A stretch of 64,000 nucleotides of DNA from Podocnemis expansa. Its lineage: Eukaryota; Chordata; Testudines; Podocnemididae. Positions 46,520 to 57,182 of the stretch are shown piece by piece (the first letter of the stretch is position 1; each line of letters begins with the position of its first letter). Location of the stretch: positions 48,058,451 to 48,122,450 of the forward strand of contig ML681989.1 in NCBI GenBank assembly GCA_007922195.1. The letters are read 5' to 3'. Made by a program: the position numbers and the translations under genes. The notes under the pieces are model-generated. The model was not told the DNA's origin. It saw nothing but the letters and a program-made list of their open reading frames with translations, and searched no databases.

Positions 46520-47735
46520 GGCAGAGGGGAAGGTGCCTTGCCTGACTGCCCCTACTACACAACCTCCATCTCGGTGTGCAGGTGGCGGAGGCCCCCTTCA
46601 TGAGGTGGAGGTTGGTCATGGCAGGCGTCACCCGGGTTGGAGATCTCCTGGACTATGCCCGGGGGGACTGGGTGGATCCCCATGAGCTGGCTCGGCGCAT
46701 GGGGCTCTCCACCCCTCATACCCCCCGGCGCCTACTCCAGGAGGTGAGGGCTGCTTTGCCTCCCGCTGCTCGGGCTTACCTAGGGCGAGTCCTGTGAGAG
46801 GGTACTCCCCGCCCCCCTCTCAGCCCTGGCCCTCCAGAACTCTTGATCAGGCCTCGGCCCCATCAGCCCCCCCGGCCATCCCGACCCCATGCCCCGAGCC
46901 GGCTGCTAGACCTGCAGCCGGCCCCTTTCCGAACCGCGCCCCGTAAACATCTCTACACGCTCGTGCTCCATACCATCCATTTCCTCGCCCTAGCATCCCA
47001 CCCTGATACAAAGTGGCGGGACCTGATTCCAACCACGGTGGGCGAGGAACCCTGGTGGGCCAGTCTGTATGCCACCCTCACTCCAAGGCCCGCTGGGGAC
47101 ATCAGTTGGCGGCTCCTCCATGGAGCCGTGAGCACGGGCGTGTTCTTGGTGCGGTTCACCCCTCGCCCCGACACCTGCCCCTTTTGCGGTGTGAGGGAGA
47201 CCCTGGCGCACGTCTATTTAGACTGTGCCAGGTTGCAGCCCCTTTTCCGGCTCCTCCAGAACCTCCTCTTGAGGTTCTGGCTGCACTTTTCCCCACACAT
47301 GTACCTTTATGCACTCCCTATCCGTGGCCCCTCCAAGTCGTGGGACCTCCTCGCCAACCTCCTCTTGGCCTACGCGAAAGTGGCCACCTATAAAACTCGG
47401 GACAGGAGGTTGGCAGAGGGAGGGGCCTGCAACTGTGGGGCCTATTTCCGCTCCCTCTTCCGTGCACATCTCCGGGCAGAGTTCCTCTGGGCGGCATCCA
47501 CTGGCTCCCTCGACACCTTTCGGGAGCAGTGGGCACTGTCTGGGGTTCTCTGCTCGGTATCCCCTTCTGAAACCCTAGTTTTGAACCTGTGACCTTCACA
47601 CCCGTCCCTGTTTTCTCTTTCGTTGTCCCCCGGAATCTTTTGAAGTCCCGTTTAGTGCCGCCTCCCCCTGGGCTGGGGGAAGGGCTTTTGAAGTGGGTGG
47701 GCTTGTGCCCACCCACCTCCCCGGGATCCTTCAAT
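46520..47735 (+). mobile_element. 5'-truncated Tx1/L1-type LINE inside CR1 5' region
   Basis: The element carries only the C-terminal part of ORF2 and a 3' untranslated region. It is opposite in strand to the CR1 it interrupts. The sequence ccaactccttccctc...tgcagtcc occurs on both sides (46469-46506 and 47741-47779, about 39 bases with three or so differences). This is either a long target duplication or insertion between CR1 5' monomers. Confidence 0.7.
46564..47592 (+). pseudogene. Tx1/L1-type ORF2 C-terminus with zinc-finger domain
   Basis: The frame includes VGDLLDYARGDWVDP, then, after a TGA at 46795-46797, RKHLYTLVLHTIHFLALASH. The zf-RVT-like segment is CPFCGVRETLAHVYLDC (C-x2-C...H-x4-C). 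SWRLLHGAVSTGVF and the terminal EQWALSGVLCSVS resemble reptilian Tx1-like LINEs. The two parts are in one frame, so one nonsense change is the main lesion in this segment. Confidence 0.75.
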
Positions 47736-48312
47736 AGAACCAACTCCTTCCCTCACAAACTCCCCTGTTTGCAGTCCCCTGTTCGCAAGCTCCCTCTGGT
47801 CACTCAAACATTTAAGTGAACGGCCCTGACAATACATTATAGGCAAACTACATGTGTCCTCCCATTTTAATATCTTTACCAAGTGGCATAAAACAATGGG
47901 TTTCGGAGGTGTTCCCTCCATATATTTTTAGCACAGCTCTGTTTTCAGTTGGAAGCTGGTAAAGGAAAGTTGAAAGCTTGCAGACAAGAACAACACAAAA
48001 CTGGTAGATAGGGATTGTAGCAGAGAGAGAAGGCAGCCTGATCTAACTTTTCCAGTAAAGTGGAAAAACTGTCATTGACCTTAATTAACATTAGCTCAAG
48101 TAATATATAGGCCTAAATCAGGGTGACTTTTTAGCTCAATGAGTGAGATCTAGTCAGAATTGGCATATTCTTTAGGAATCTCTAAAAAATAATAGAATTG
48201 TATTGGCTATCTGTGATCATCAGCTCTTATCAGGGACAGGGAAGGGGTAGGGAACTTGCTCAGCTGCATCCATAAGTTGCTCGGCTGCATCATCAGCTTA
48301 GAGGGAACATTG

Positions 48313-48400
48313 ACGTGTAGGGGATATTGGGGTGCTCACTAAATTGGTATAACACTGTTACTAGCTGACAGCTGGAGGGTGTTGGGGAAATCCCTGCCTG
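48313..48400 (+). repeat. Isolated unit of the ~85-bp satellite
   Basis: The unit reads ggggtgctcactaaattggt, then ataacactgttactagctga. It lies 7 kb from the pair flanking exon 1. Confidence 0.75.
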
Positions 48401-48497
48401 TGACTCTGCCCACCTATACTTCCAGATTTATTATTTCTCCCTCTCTGGGGTGGTGGGACCTAGGGAGTTTTGTGAGAGACTTGTGGCATTTTTAAAA

Positions 48498-48698
48498 AAC
48501 AGCAAGGAGTTGTGTGGCACTCTAAGACTAACAGATTTATTTTTTGCATGAGCTTTTGTGGGAGAAGATCCCACTTCCTCAGATGCAAAGCATCTTCTCC
48601 CACGAAAGCTCATGCAAAAAATAAATCTGTTAGTCTTAGAGTGCCACACAACTCCTTGCTTTTTTTTACTGGACTAGACTAACATGGCTATCCTTTTT
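48498..48698. mobile_element. Near-perfect Penelope foldback palindrome
   Basis: The left arm agcaaggagttgtgtggcac, then ctaagactaacagatttatt, is mirrored by aataaatctgttagtcttag and gtgccacacaactccttgct. The centre is near 48586. The flanks ttgtggcatttttaaa (48481 on) and attgtcatttttaaag (48702 on) look like a long target duplication with a small indel. Hammerhead-like parts remain, but GAAA is changed to AAAA on the minus strand. Confidence 0.8.
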
Positions 48699-48715
48699 GA
48701 AATTGTCATTTTTAA

Positions 48716-48820
48716 AGACAAACATTTATTTCTTTACTGTTTATGTGTTTGTCTTTAAAAATACCACAAGGCACCTTGTTTGATTTGCTGAACTAGACTA
48801 ACCCAGCTACTCCCTTTGGA
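48716..48820. mobile_element. Second Penelope tail fragment
   Basis: Sequence gtttgtctttaaaaatacca followed by gaactagactaacccagcta matches the right arm of the neighbouring foldback. The left part has diverged. Confidence 0.6.
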
Positions 48821-48907
48821 ACTTGTGTGGGACTTGACTCCTCTCCCATCTCATTGCTGGCAGAAGATTTTTAAAATGTGACTCCAGACTAGGGTTACCA
48901 GATGTCA

Positions 48908-49033
48908 GGCAAAAGAATACAGAATACACTCAGAGTTGGAAGGGACCTCATGAGATCATCAAGTCCAACCCCCTGGGGCTTGACCCCAGGATATTCTGCA
49001 TAGTAAGCAGAGGTGCTAGCCACTACACTATAA
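48908..49033 (-). mobile_element. tRNA-headed SINE with CR1-like tail
   Basis: Read on the minus strand, tagtgtagtggctagcacct is A-box-like, followed by cctggggtcaagcccc where the B box is expected. The tail is ggttggacttgatgatctca and ggtcccttccaac. Confidence 0.75.
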
Positions 49034-50980
49034 AGACATGTCTTCCTTTTTACCTTCACATCCTCCATCCAGCAGGCATTTTAAAAATACATGCTTTTGT
49101 CTGGCTTTTTATTTATAGGGGTTAAAGGATGCTGGAACACCCTGTTTTTAGGGGGGAAGCATTCCAGGACTGCCTAAAAAACAGAAAACGATTACATTAA
49201 TACTACATTTCTTCATGTGTCCTCCAATGTCCTCCTTTTCATACTTCCCTGTCCTCTTTCCATGCTTTGGTATCTGGTAATCCTACTGCAGACAGAAAGA
49301 TAATGCTAACCTCATCCAGAGGTCCTGTATTCATTGGCCCTCACTGCTTCCTATCAAATATGCCTCCTTTACAAGGGCTTTTTTTGTTTCTCTGACTGCT
49401 ACACCTGTAAACCAAATCCTGGAACTTAAAAATGAAATTAGGTTATTTACATGTCCAATATTAACATCAGTCAGAGGAAGTCTGCAGGTGAACTACAGTC
49501 TTAGTCACTCCAGGTTTTTTGTAGGATTTATATGTTCATAGATAACAATAACTTGTTGCTTTAATAAAACTTGTAGTACAGATAAGAATTTGTACTCAGG
49601 ATTGCATCTGTGCTCACTATCCTTGGTCTTCACGTGTTCCTGCAGTCTCCAAATTTAAGAAGAGAACCAGAGGTGATATCCATTTTTCTTAAGCTTTAAA
49701 CTGTAGCAACAGGTGGACAATCTATGCTAATATAATACAAAATAATTAAATTCATCCCCAAAATTACTAAATTCAGTTAAATTTTTTTTAAAAGGCTACA
49801 GATTTATTCAGAACAGTGACTTTGTTTCTTTCCGCACACATTGGTGAGACTAATTTCAGTGGTGACAGCTCACATTCATCCTTACCTTTAAACAAAGAGC
49901 TTCTGTCTCCCACACCGGTTGGTTGCAGGTAGCCACAAAGTGCAAGACTGCATCTTCATATTTAAGGTAATGGATATTCCATCATGCTCGTTTTTGTGTG
50001 AATTAATTGCATTCTTATACTTCTGGAAAATTGTGCCCTTGTATCATGAACTGGGCATCATTATTACATCTTTGGAACCATAATAAAACTGAACATTAGG
50101 GAAATGCTTGATCTTATGTTTGTATTATTCATATGTATTATTTATTTACATATTTTAACACAAATAATGAGAAAACCAAACCAGGACTCTAATGACTGCA
50201 TTTATCATTGAACAGCCCAATTCCCTCAAAGTTTACAACTCCATACTAATATATCATTATACATATTTCCTGAGTGGTGGAAGCTAGATGTAGTTATAAA
50301 CCAAGTTGCTCCTGCTTGCTACACCTTCCTACTCTGCCTGTAAGTGGTGAAATGAAATTTACAAGGTTCCTGTTCCTAGCCAGATTTCTAACAAGATTAT
50401 GGTCAATTTCACTTCATTCCTTCAACACAACTGAATAGAACAGATAGGCACAATGTGGGAAAGCAACATTACATTTCTGCAAAACTTTAAGGCTAAACAA
50501 AATTCAGTCAATCAAAAATGTGGCACCTCAGACTTATTCATCCTCTGGAAATATATGAAGTCACAAAAGATCCCAGACTACCCAAGATTTTATGGGGAAT
50601 GTTAAAAGTTGCAAACTGGATTGCCTAGACTGACAGATCTTCTTTAAAGATAAACTTAATAGAACAGAAAGGGCACAATATTTTTAAAAAAAGTTCATTT
50701 TGGTTTTCGCTTTACTTTTACACTTTTGGGGGAATGAAAGAGGAGAAACCTTTGGGGTTTTTGAGAAAGTCAAGCCTTTCTAAATTTTATACTTTCAACA
50801 AAAATGTTGATAAAAGTTTCAAATGATTTTGTTCTGTTTTTCAGAAGGGTCCCTCCTACCCTTCCCCCTCCCCCATTAGTAATTTTTTTTTAGAAGTAAC
50901 ATTTTCTCTCATTTCCCCTACCCCTTTTTTTCCAGGTGTACTCCAGTGAATTGATTTGCATTGTTTTCTGAACTAGTTTT
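49034..50980. other. Intergenic, no feature
   Basis: AT-rich unique-looking sequence. Nothing recognised on either strand. Confidence 0.55.
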
Positions 50981-50985
50981 GATAC

Positions 50986-51928
50986 TGTGAATCAGGTCGC
51001 CTACCAGGTGGGCCGCTTTGGCCATCTGAGGGTGGCCGTCCACAGTCACAGCCACAGGGCACACGCAGCACACCCGGACTCTGCCTTCTAGCCCACTGCA
51101 GGGTGAGGCAGCCAAGGGAGACTAGGCTTCAGCCCTCTCACAGGGCAAGCACAGTCACAAAAAGTCCCTGCNNNNNNNNNNACAGTCACAAAAGGTCCCT
51201 GCCTTCTAGCCCACAGCCAGGCAAGGCAGCTAGGACAATCAGGGCTTCATGGGGCAAGGTTCAGTGTTGGGGTTTGTAGCAGTAAGGGTCGAGGGGAGGG
51301 AGACACAGGCCCACCCACTCCACTGCATCTCAGCCCAGGGCCCTAATGGGTGGTCACAGGCCACCCAATAGCTATTGGTGCACCTGCCAAAACACTAGCC
51401 CTGCGGGGCTAGTCCACACCCCTCCCCTGGGCTACTTCCTCCATCTTCCCTACCAAACCCCCCAGTACCTTCCCAGCAGTATGCCCATCAGGCCTTCAGC
51501 CTTCACCGTGGGGGGTCTGGACCTCCCGCTGTATCTTCAGCCAGCGGCAGTTCCTCCAGGTTGCAGGTATTGGGCATCCCCAGGTCAGCCACATCCTCTA
51601 CAGAGGGCAGCTCATCCAGGTCCTACAGGCCCTGCTTGTCTCCTCCCCCAGCAGCTCTTCCATCAAAGGTAACTCCTCCAGGTCCTTACCCTGGGAAGGG
51701 TTGGTGGGGTCATTGAGGCTCTGGTCACACCCTTGCTCCTCCAAGTCAGGGAGATCTCCCTTCCATCTGGCAGTGGTGGTGGTGCTGCTCCTGCTTGGTC
51801 TGGCCCCTTAAATAGTCGACCCTTCCTCCAGCCCAGCCCCTTTGGTTCCCGGCCCACACTGGGTCCGTGCTTTTCCCTGGCCAGCAGGGGGCGCGCAAGA
51901 GCTCGGGCCTGGGTTGCACCTTGCTACA
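50986..51928 (+). mobile_element. Solo LTR with 5-bp duplication
   Basis: The unit starts TGTGAATCAGGTCGCC and ends TTGCTACA, so it has TG...CA ends. GATAC flanks both sides (50981-50985 and 51929-51933). It is GC-rich and similar in design to the LTR at 12051. A 10-base N gap lies inside, next to a repeated cacagtcacaaaa phrase. Confidence 0.82.
51172..51181. other. Assembly gap (10 N)
   Basis: Ten N lie inside the solo LTR. The repeated phrase agtcacaaaaagtccctgc on its left and agtcacaaaaggtccctgcc on its right suggests a collapsed tandem repeat. Confidence 0.95.
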
Positions 51929-51933
51929 GATAC

Positions 51934-54586
51934 CTATAATTAAATGTTTACTAAACTAGTCAATATGATTCAAACCTAAAGCAAAGATCAACAGAGCACT
52001 ATTGCTAAGAGACAAACACACACAATAAAAGGTGGAGGGGTACAACTACAGCTGGTACATAAATTGACAACATAACAACAGAAGGGGGGTTGTCCCAACA
52101 CACAGAGGCTCCAGCCGATTAACTTGCATTTGAAATTCTTGCCTCACATATTGTATCCAATAGCAGACTGGATATGGGGATATCAAAATGTGTATCAGGC
52201 AAGGCAATACACTGCCAATATGTGTGTTTGGACAAATAGGATGAATGGCCTTTGTGTGCTCTTTTTGCTTGGCAGCACATTTTCACCCATTTACAAGTTA
52301 TCCTGAGATAGTAAATGATGGGTAAAAGGGCTACTTAAGAGATGTACTGAGTTCTAAGAGGACTATGAACTTGGAAGTGATTTGTTCTTTTGGGGATAAG
52401 TAAATAAGTAAGATAATTATGAAAGTCAGAACTCAAAGAAAGAGGGATGATCCTGCAAAAACCTGTGTACAGAACAAACCTTGCTTAAGTGAATATTCCT
52501 ATTTACTTCCATTCACTTGAGTAATTACCTACTTGTGTTAGTCTCTGCACTGTTGGACCTTCACAGTGCAAATATTCTTAAAGTTGCCTTATTGTGCTCA
52601 TTCAGTGAGAGTCCTGTGTCACCTTAAAGACTAACAAATTTATTCAAGCATAAGCTCCAATCCACTTTATCAGATGCATCTGATGAAGTGAGTGGGAGTC
52701 CACAATAGCTTATGCCCAAAGAAATTTGTTAGTCTTGAAGAAGTCACAAGACTCTTGTTGGTTTTGCTGACACACGGCTACCCCTCTGGAAATTGTGCTT
52801 ATTATGATTCATAAATAGTGGATTTATATATACACCCATATGACCAGTGAGACAGGAAGCGGCCAGTTAAATATGGCTGTCTTTCTTCCAGAACTCCCTG
52901 TATTATAGGCATGGCGAGGAGTTGGAGCACCTCATATGTGGAAAGATAGTATGAATTTAGGCATACAACCTTTTGAGAAATGTAGTTATCTGTTGGATAG
53001 CCATCTTTTTACATTAATGGTTGATAGCCTTGATTAAATCCAAGAATGTAGTTTTACTGTGGAAATTTCTGTATAAAGATGTGTGACAGGTTACACTCAC
53101 CCGACATTGGATGGGGAAGGGTTAACTCCACATCATGAGCTAAGGAAGCCATGCTCTCTCAACCCTACTGGGCATGTTCTAACTGCTCTAATATAAGAAG
53201 GAGTAGCTCAGTTCACTTGGAGCTGGACACTGAAGAGGAAGGACCTGCAATAGAGTTTTCACCTGGGACCTACAGGAGCTTCAAGTTGTAGGTGCTACAA
53301 ATGGTGGGACTCTGTCGACTGCCTTGGTGCCAGTAGGCACCTCATGGAGTCATAGGGTGCAATGCTTGAAGAGAGATCTGGATATCCAGATGACACCCAG
53401 GTTACTACTTCAGTAGTCAAAGTAGGAAAGAGTCCAGGTTAGGTTTTAGGCATTATCCTGTCAGTTGTCATTGTGTTTTGGCTAGGTGCCAGCAGACCCA
53501 GTGGCAGAACTGTCTGCCACTGCCAGGCTGGGAGCTAATAGAGTAGAAATCAGCTAGAGCCCTCTTTTATGACTACATCCCACCCTTAGGTGGTGGCCTT
53601 CCCTTCCTGCCTATTAAACTAGGACCCAGGACCACCATACCACCTCCAACTACTAGGCTCTACCACCTTTCAGCTGAGGGTGGACCCACTGCCTTTGACT
53701 TCTAGGCCATATTACTTTGGTGCTGGGACTGAACAGGAAGATTTAATCATAGAGCAACTGCAGCCCTTTAACCAAAAAGCAGTTGGGGTACACTCATCCC
53801 ATGCCAAGGTGGTAAGTAAGAAGTTAATGAGGCCATTTATAGCATGTGAGATTTAAATGGTGCTATGTTTAATTAAAAGGATGACTTGGATTGTTGCAGT
53901 GGGAAATATGAGAAATCTTGCACTGTAAAGGATGGGCTCAATCACCTCTCTGTCAGGAACTGAGGCATAGGAAGACAGCCCTAGCAGATAGAGCAGGAGT
54001 CAGGAAACCGAAAGTTATAACCAGAGTCAGAAGCCAGGTGCTAATGGGTCATACCAGAGTCTGGAATTACAGCTAGAGTCAGAGGCTGAATGCCTGAGCC
54101 TAGGTTCAAACTAAAGTCAGTTCCAGTAATCAGAGCAGAGATCCAGAACCAAGTTATTTGGAGTCAGGAAAGACAGATGCCACATTGGGACTCTACTTTG
54201 TTACACAGGATAGCCTCCAGTTGTTTTGCCCTAGGTGTTAAATAGCAAAGCTTAGGCCAACCAGGGAACAGGGTAGGCTTTGCCAGTCAAGACCTTTATG
54301 GGCAGGACATACAGTGATGGTTGAACCCACAAGGAGTCACAGTCCAGTGGCGGAGTTGTTGCATGGTTGCGTAGATACAGAAGTTACTCAAAAACCCTAA
54401 GAAGCACAAATCTTCAGTGTTTCTCAACTTGCGGATTTTAAAAAATGAGTTGACTTTTTCCATACTGTATCAGCAACAGAATATTAGAGAATTGAGAATT
54501 AAGCTACAACAAACTGACACTCAAATGACTCATCAACGAAGGAATCTGAACACAGAGAAGTTATCTGACTTTGCACCTACTGATTC
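51934..54586. other. Intergenic, mostly unclassified
   Basis: Apart from the Penelope foldback at 52600-52792, no element could be delimited. The TG-starting stretch tgtgacaggttacactcac near 53083 may be an LTR relic, but its other end was not found. Confidence 0.4.
52600..52792. mobile_element. Penelope-derived foldback, decayed
   Basis: Left arm: gagtcctgtgtcaccttaaa and gactaacaaattt. Right arm: aaatttgttagtcttgaag and cacacggctacccctct. A ctgatgaagtg core remains at 52679-52689, but stem II and GAAA are lost. Confidence 0.7.
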
Positions 54587-54589
54587 TTA

Positions 54590-56026
54590 GACTATGTCTA
54601 TACTAGCAACTTAGTCCAGGTTAAGGAGACAATCTGGACTAATTTGATCCCTGTCTACACTAAGCTTTGTCTAGTTTGAACTAAAAAAATTAAGCTTAGT
54701 TTGAATTTACCATTCAAACTAACCAGTTCAGACTAACTGTTTAGCTCGAACTTATTTCAAACTTCAGTTTGAACTAGCATGATGTAGTCATGCTAGTTCG
54801 AACTAAATAAGTTCGAATGAGTGGTTAGTACGAACTAACACTTTTTTTAGTTCAAACCAGGAGCATCACTGCCCAGGGGCAAGACCTGGGGCATGGATAT
54901 GGGCCCCACCCTGAGGCCGCAGGCCCTGCCCCCTGTGGCCCCATTTTTCTGCCAGGGCCCGATCTGGCCTTGGGCTCCTGCTGCCACCAGCCTGTCCCCG
55001 GATCCCCGGCGGGGGCCGAAGCCATGAGAGACAGGAGCCTCAGCAGGTGGCCCAGCCTGAATTCCCGGCCAGTGACTGGGCTGGGAGCAACAGGCGTCAC
55101 CACACCCGGAAGAGGCAAGTGCTGCCACTGGCAGCCGGGCCCCAGATCTCTGGCTGGGGATGGGGTCAGGAAAGGCAGGAGCAGCCCTGGACGTTCAGGG
55201 CACTGGCCAAGGGCGTCGCTGGGGCGGGGAGGGAGCCAGGGCATGGGCCCAGGCCCCGCCCCCAGCTGGAAGGCCATGCCCCCTGGCCAGCTAGGCCACG
55301 GTGTGGCCCGGCCCGGCCAGAAGTGGCTGCTGAAGGCCAGGCCCGCTTACGCAGACCCAGATCCACGGCCAGGGAGAGGGCCACCGTGGCCGCTGGCAAC
55401 CAGGCCCCCAATCCCCAGCGGGGGACGGGGCCGCCACAAGCAGCTGGCTGGGCCCCGGATCCCTGGCCAGGGATGGGGCCGCCGCGGGCGCAGGCAGCCA
55501 GCCAGGCCCTGGATCCCCACGTGGGGATCCAGGGCCTGGCTGTGGCGGCCCCATCCCCGGCCGGGGATTGGGGGCCTGGCCGCCCACAGCCATGGCCGCA
55601 GGCCTCGCCTCCAGTTGCCGCTTCTGGCCCAGCCCCGCCGCGGCCTAGCTGCCCGCAGCGGCACGGCCTCCCCCTGGCCCTATCCCTGGCCAGGGGCAGG
55701 GCCTGCCGGGCAGCCAGCCAGGCCCCGGATCCCCAGCCGGGGACAGGGCCACCGCAGCCAGCTGGGGATCAGGCCCTGGATCCCCGGCACGATTTAGCCA
55801 GAGATCCGGGGCACTGGCACTGGGACTCGGGGCACATGCCCCATCTGCCAAGCGCCAGTGATGCCCCTAGTTCAAACTAATTTTTAGAAAGTTAAAAAGT
55901 TAGTTTGAACTAAAAAGAGTGTGGCTAGTTCAAACTAAAAAAAGATGTGGTTAGTTTGAACTAACTTCGAACTGCTTAGATCGGACTAAGCAAGTTTGAA
56001 CTAAGCAGTTAGATGTAAACATTGCC
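54590..56026. mobile_element. Harbinger-like MITE split by a hAT
   Basis: The ends are GACTATGTCTATACTAG and, read inward from the right, GGCAATGTTTACATCTA. TTA flanks both sides (54587-54589, 56027-56029), as expected for the TWA duplication of Harbinger. Interior arms are rich in gttcgaactaa motifs. Removing the inner hAT and its duplication leaves about 417 bp, matching the copy at 38165. Confidence 0.82.
54858..55869. mobile_element. GC-rich hAT nested in the Harbinger MITE
   Basis: The ends are CAGGAGCATCACTGCCCAGG and, read inward from the right, TAGGGGCATCACTGGCGC. The perfect 8-bp duplication GTTCAAAC is at 54850-54857 and 55870-55877. The 1012-bp interior is extremely GC-rich with repeated gatccccggc/ggggatggggccgcc blocks and a local inverted repeat around 55520. 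Long open frames in it (up to 277 codons, both strands) lack any domain. Confidence 0.85.
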
Positions 56027-56541
56027 TTAGAGGCTTTTTAAACTAAACTGCAAAAAGCACTCTTGGTGCTGAATAAAAGTCTCCACATGGAGGATTAGTG
56101 AGGAATAGTTAGTGGGTTTTAAATTCACACTCTATCTTATTTCAATTTCTCTAACTTTCCTGTGTAGATGTCCAAACAAAGGAGTTTAGGATATATTGGA
56201 CTGAAAGAATACTCTCTTACTGGTTTAAAAACAAACAAAAAATACCAACATGAAAGCATATGTATATGCATCTTCAGCTTTTGAAACAGACCACATTAAA
56301 CACTAGGGTAGAGGTCATCAACCTGAAAGAGAAGAAGAGTCATTTTTAAAAAATTCCTTCAATAACCAAGTGTTTCAAGAGCTGCAATGGGTATAGCCTC
56401 CTGGTGGGCGTGGAAGGAGCTGGGCCAGGGCACCTGCAACAGGGTCCCCTATTAGGAGGAGGCAGGGGAAGAGCCGAGAACCAACCTCAGGCTCCCTGTA
56501 GAGTCCCCCAGTGTAGCATGGGCCACCTGCAGGATCTCCTA

Positions 56542-57178
56542 GGCTATGTTCACATGGGGAGGGCTTGTTTCGAAACAAGAGGCAGGCGCGTCAGCCCCGC
56601 GGGGGAATCCCGGGGCGGGGCCTCGAGGGCAGCCCCAGCCCCGCCCCCGGGCAGGCGCGTCGGCGCCGCCGGTGGAATCCTGGGGCGGCGCTCCTCCGGC
56701 CCCGGCAGCCGCGGGCTCCAGCCACGCGCCAGGGCCGTGCGCCGGGGCTGCGCCCCCAGGTTTGGGGGCTTTAAAGCCCCCGTGGTGAGGTGCCCCACCG
56801 CCCCTCTCCTGGCGGGTGCCTGCAGCCCTGCGCCCCCCCCCCCCGCCCGCGGACACCCCTCAGCACCCTGGCCAGGGTGCTGAGGGGGGGCTGCCCTCCC
56901 TCCCAGGGTGCTTAGCACCCTGGGAGGAAGGTGACATGTTGTTTTGGAACGCTTTGTTCCGAAACAACATGTCCAAACAGGGCTGTTTCGAAACCTCTGG
57001 TTTCGAAACAACCCTGTTTCGACAGCCAACGAGGTTTAAGTTGTTTCGGGAGGAACACAGCCATTTCAAAACAAGCTGTTTGCTTGTTTCGAAATGGCCG
57101 TGCATCGTGTGGCCATGGCACTTCTTATTTCAAAACAACCTCTGTTGTTTCGAAATAAGAAGTGTGTGTGGCCATACC
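56542..57178. mobile_element. TTTCGAAA-type GC-rich DNA transposon
   Basis: The left end is GGCTATGTTCACATGGGG and the right end, read inward, is GGTATGGCCACACACACTTC. CCTA flanks both sides (56538-56541 and 57179-57182). The arms are made of repeated gtttcgaaacaa palindromes and the centre has the same CpG-rich modules as 21.6-21.98 kb. No transposase. Confidence 0.7.
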
Positions 57179-57182
57179 CCTA

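Larger units (their letters stand above)
42141..46520 (-). mobile_element. Near full-length CR1 LINE, frameshifted
   Basis: The minus-strand order is a 5' region (with an inserted Tx1-type LINE), ORF1 (46134-45245), ORF2 (45126-42338) and a short 3' end gggttggaagg-type tail at 42141 (plus-strand view). Few changes separate it from an intact copy, so it is fairly young, but both reading frames are broken. Its 5' boundary is uncertain because matching sequence resumes at 47740-47815. Confidence 0.88.

Noticed and set aside
52679..52689. Second intact hammerhead (ctgatga core at 52.7 kb)
   Set aside because: The core word is consensus but stem II does not pair and the GAAA element is missing.
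54970..55880. Two overlapping frames of 275 and 277 codons
   Set aside because: They lie wholly inside the GC-rich hAT, have counterparts on the other strand, and encode only Pro/Gly/Arg-rich low-complexity sequence.
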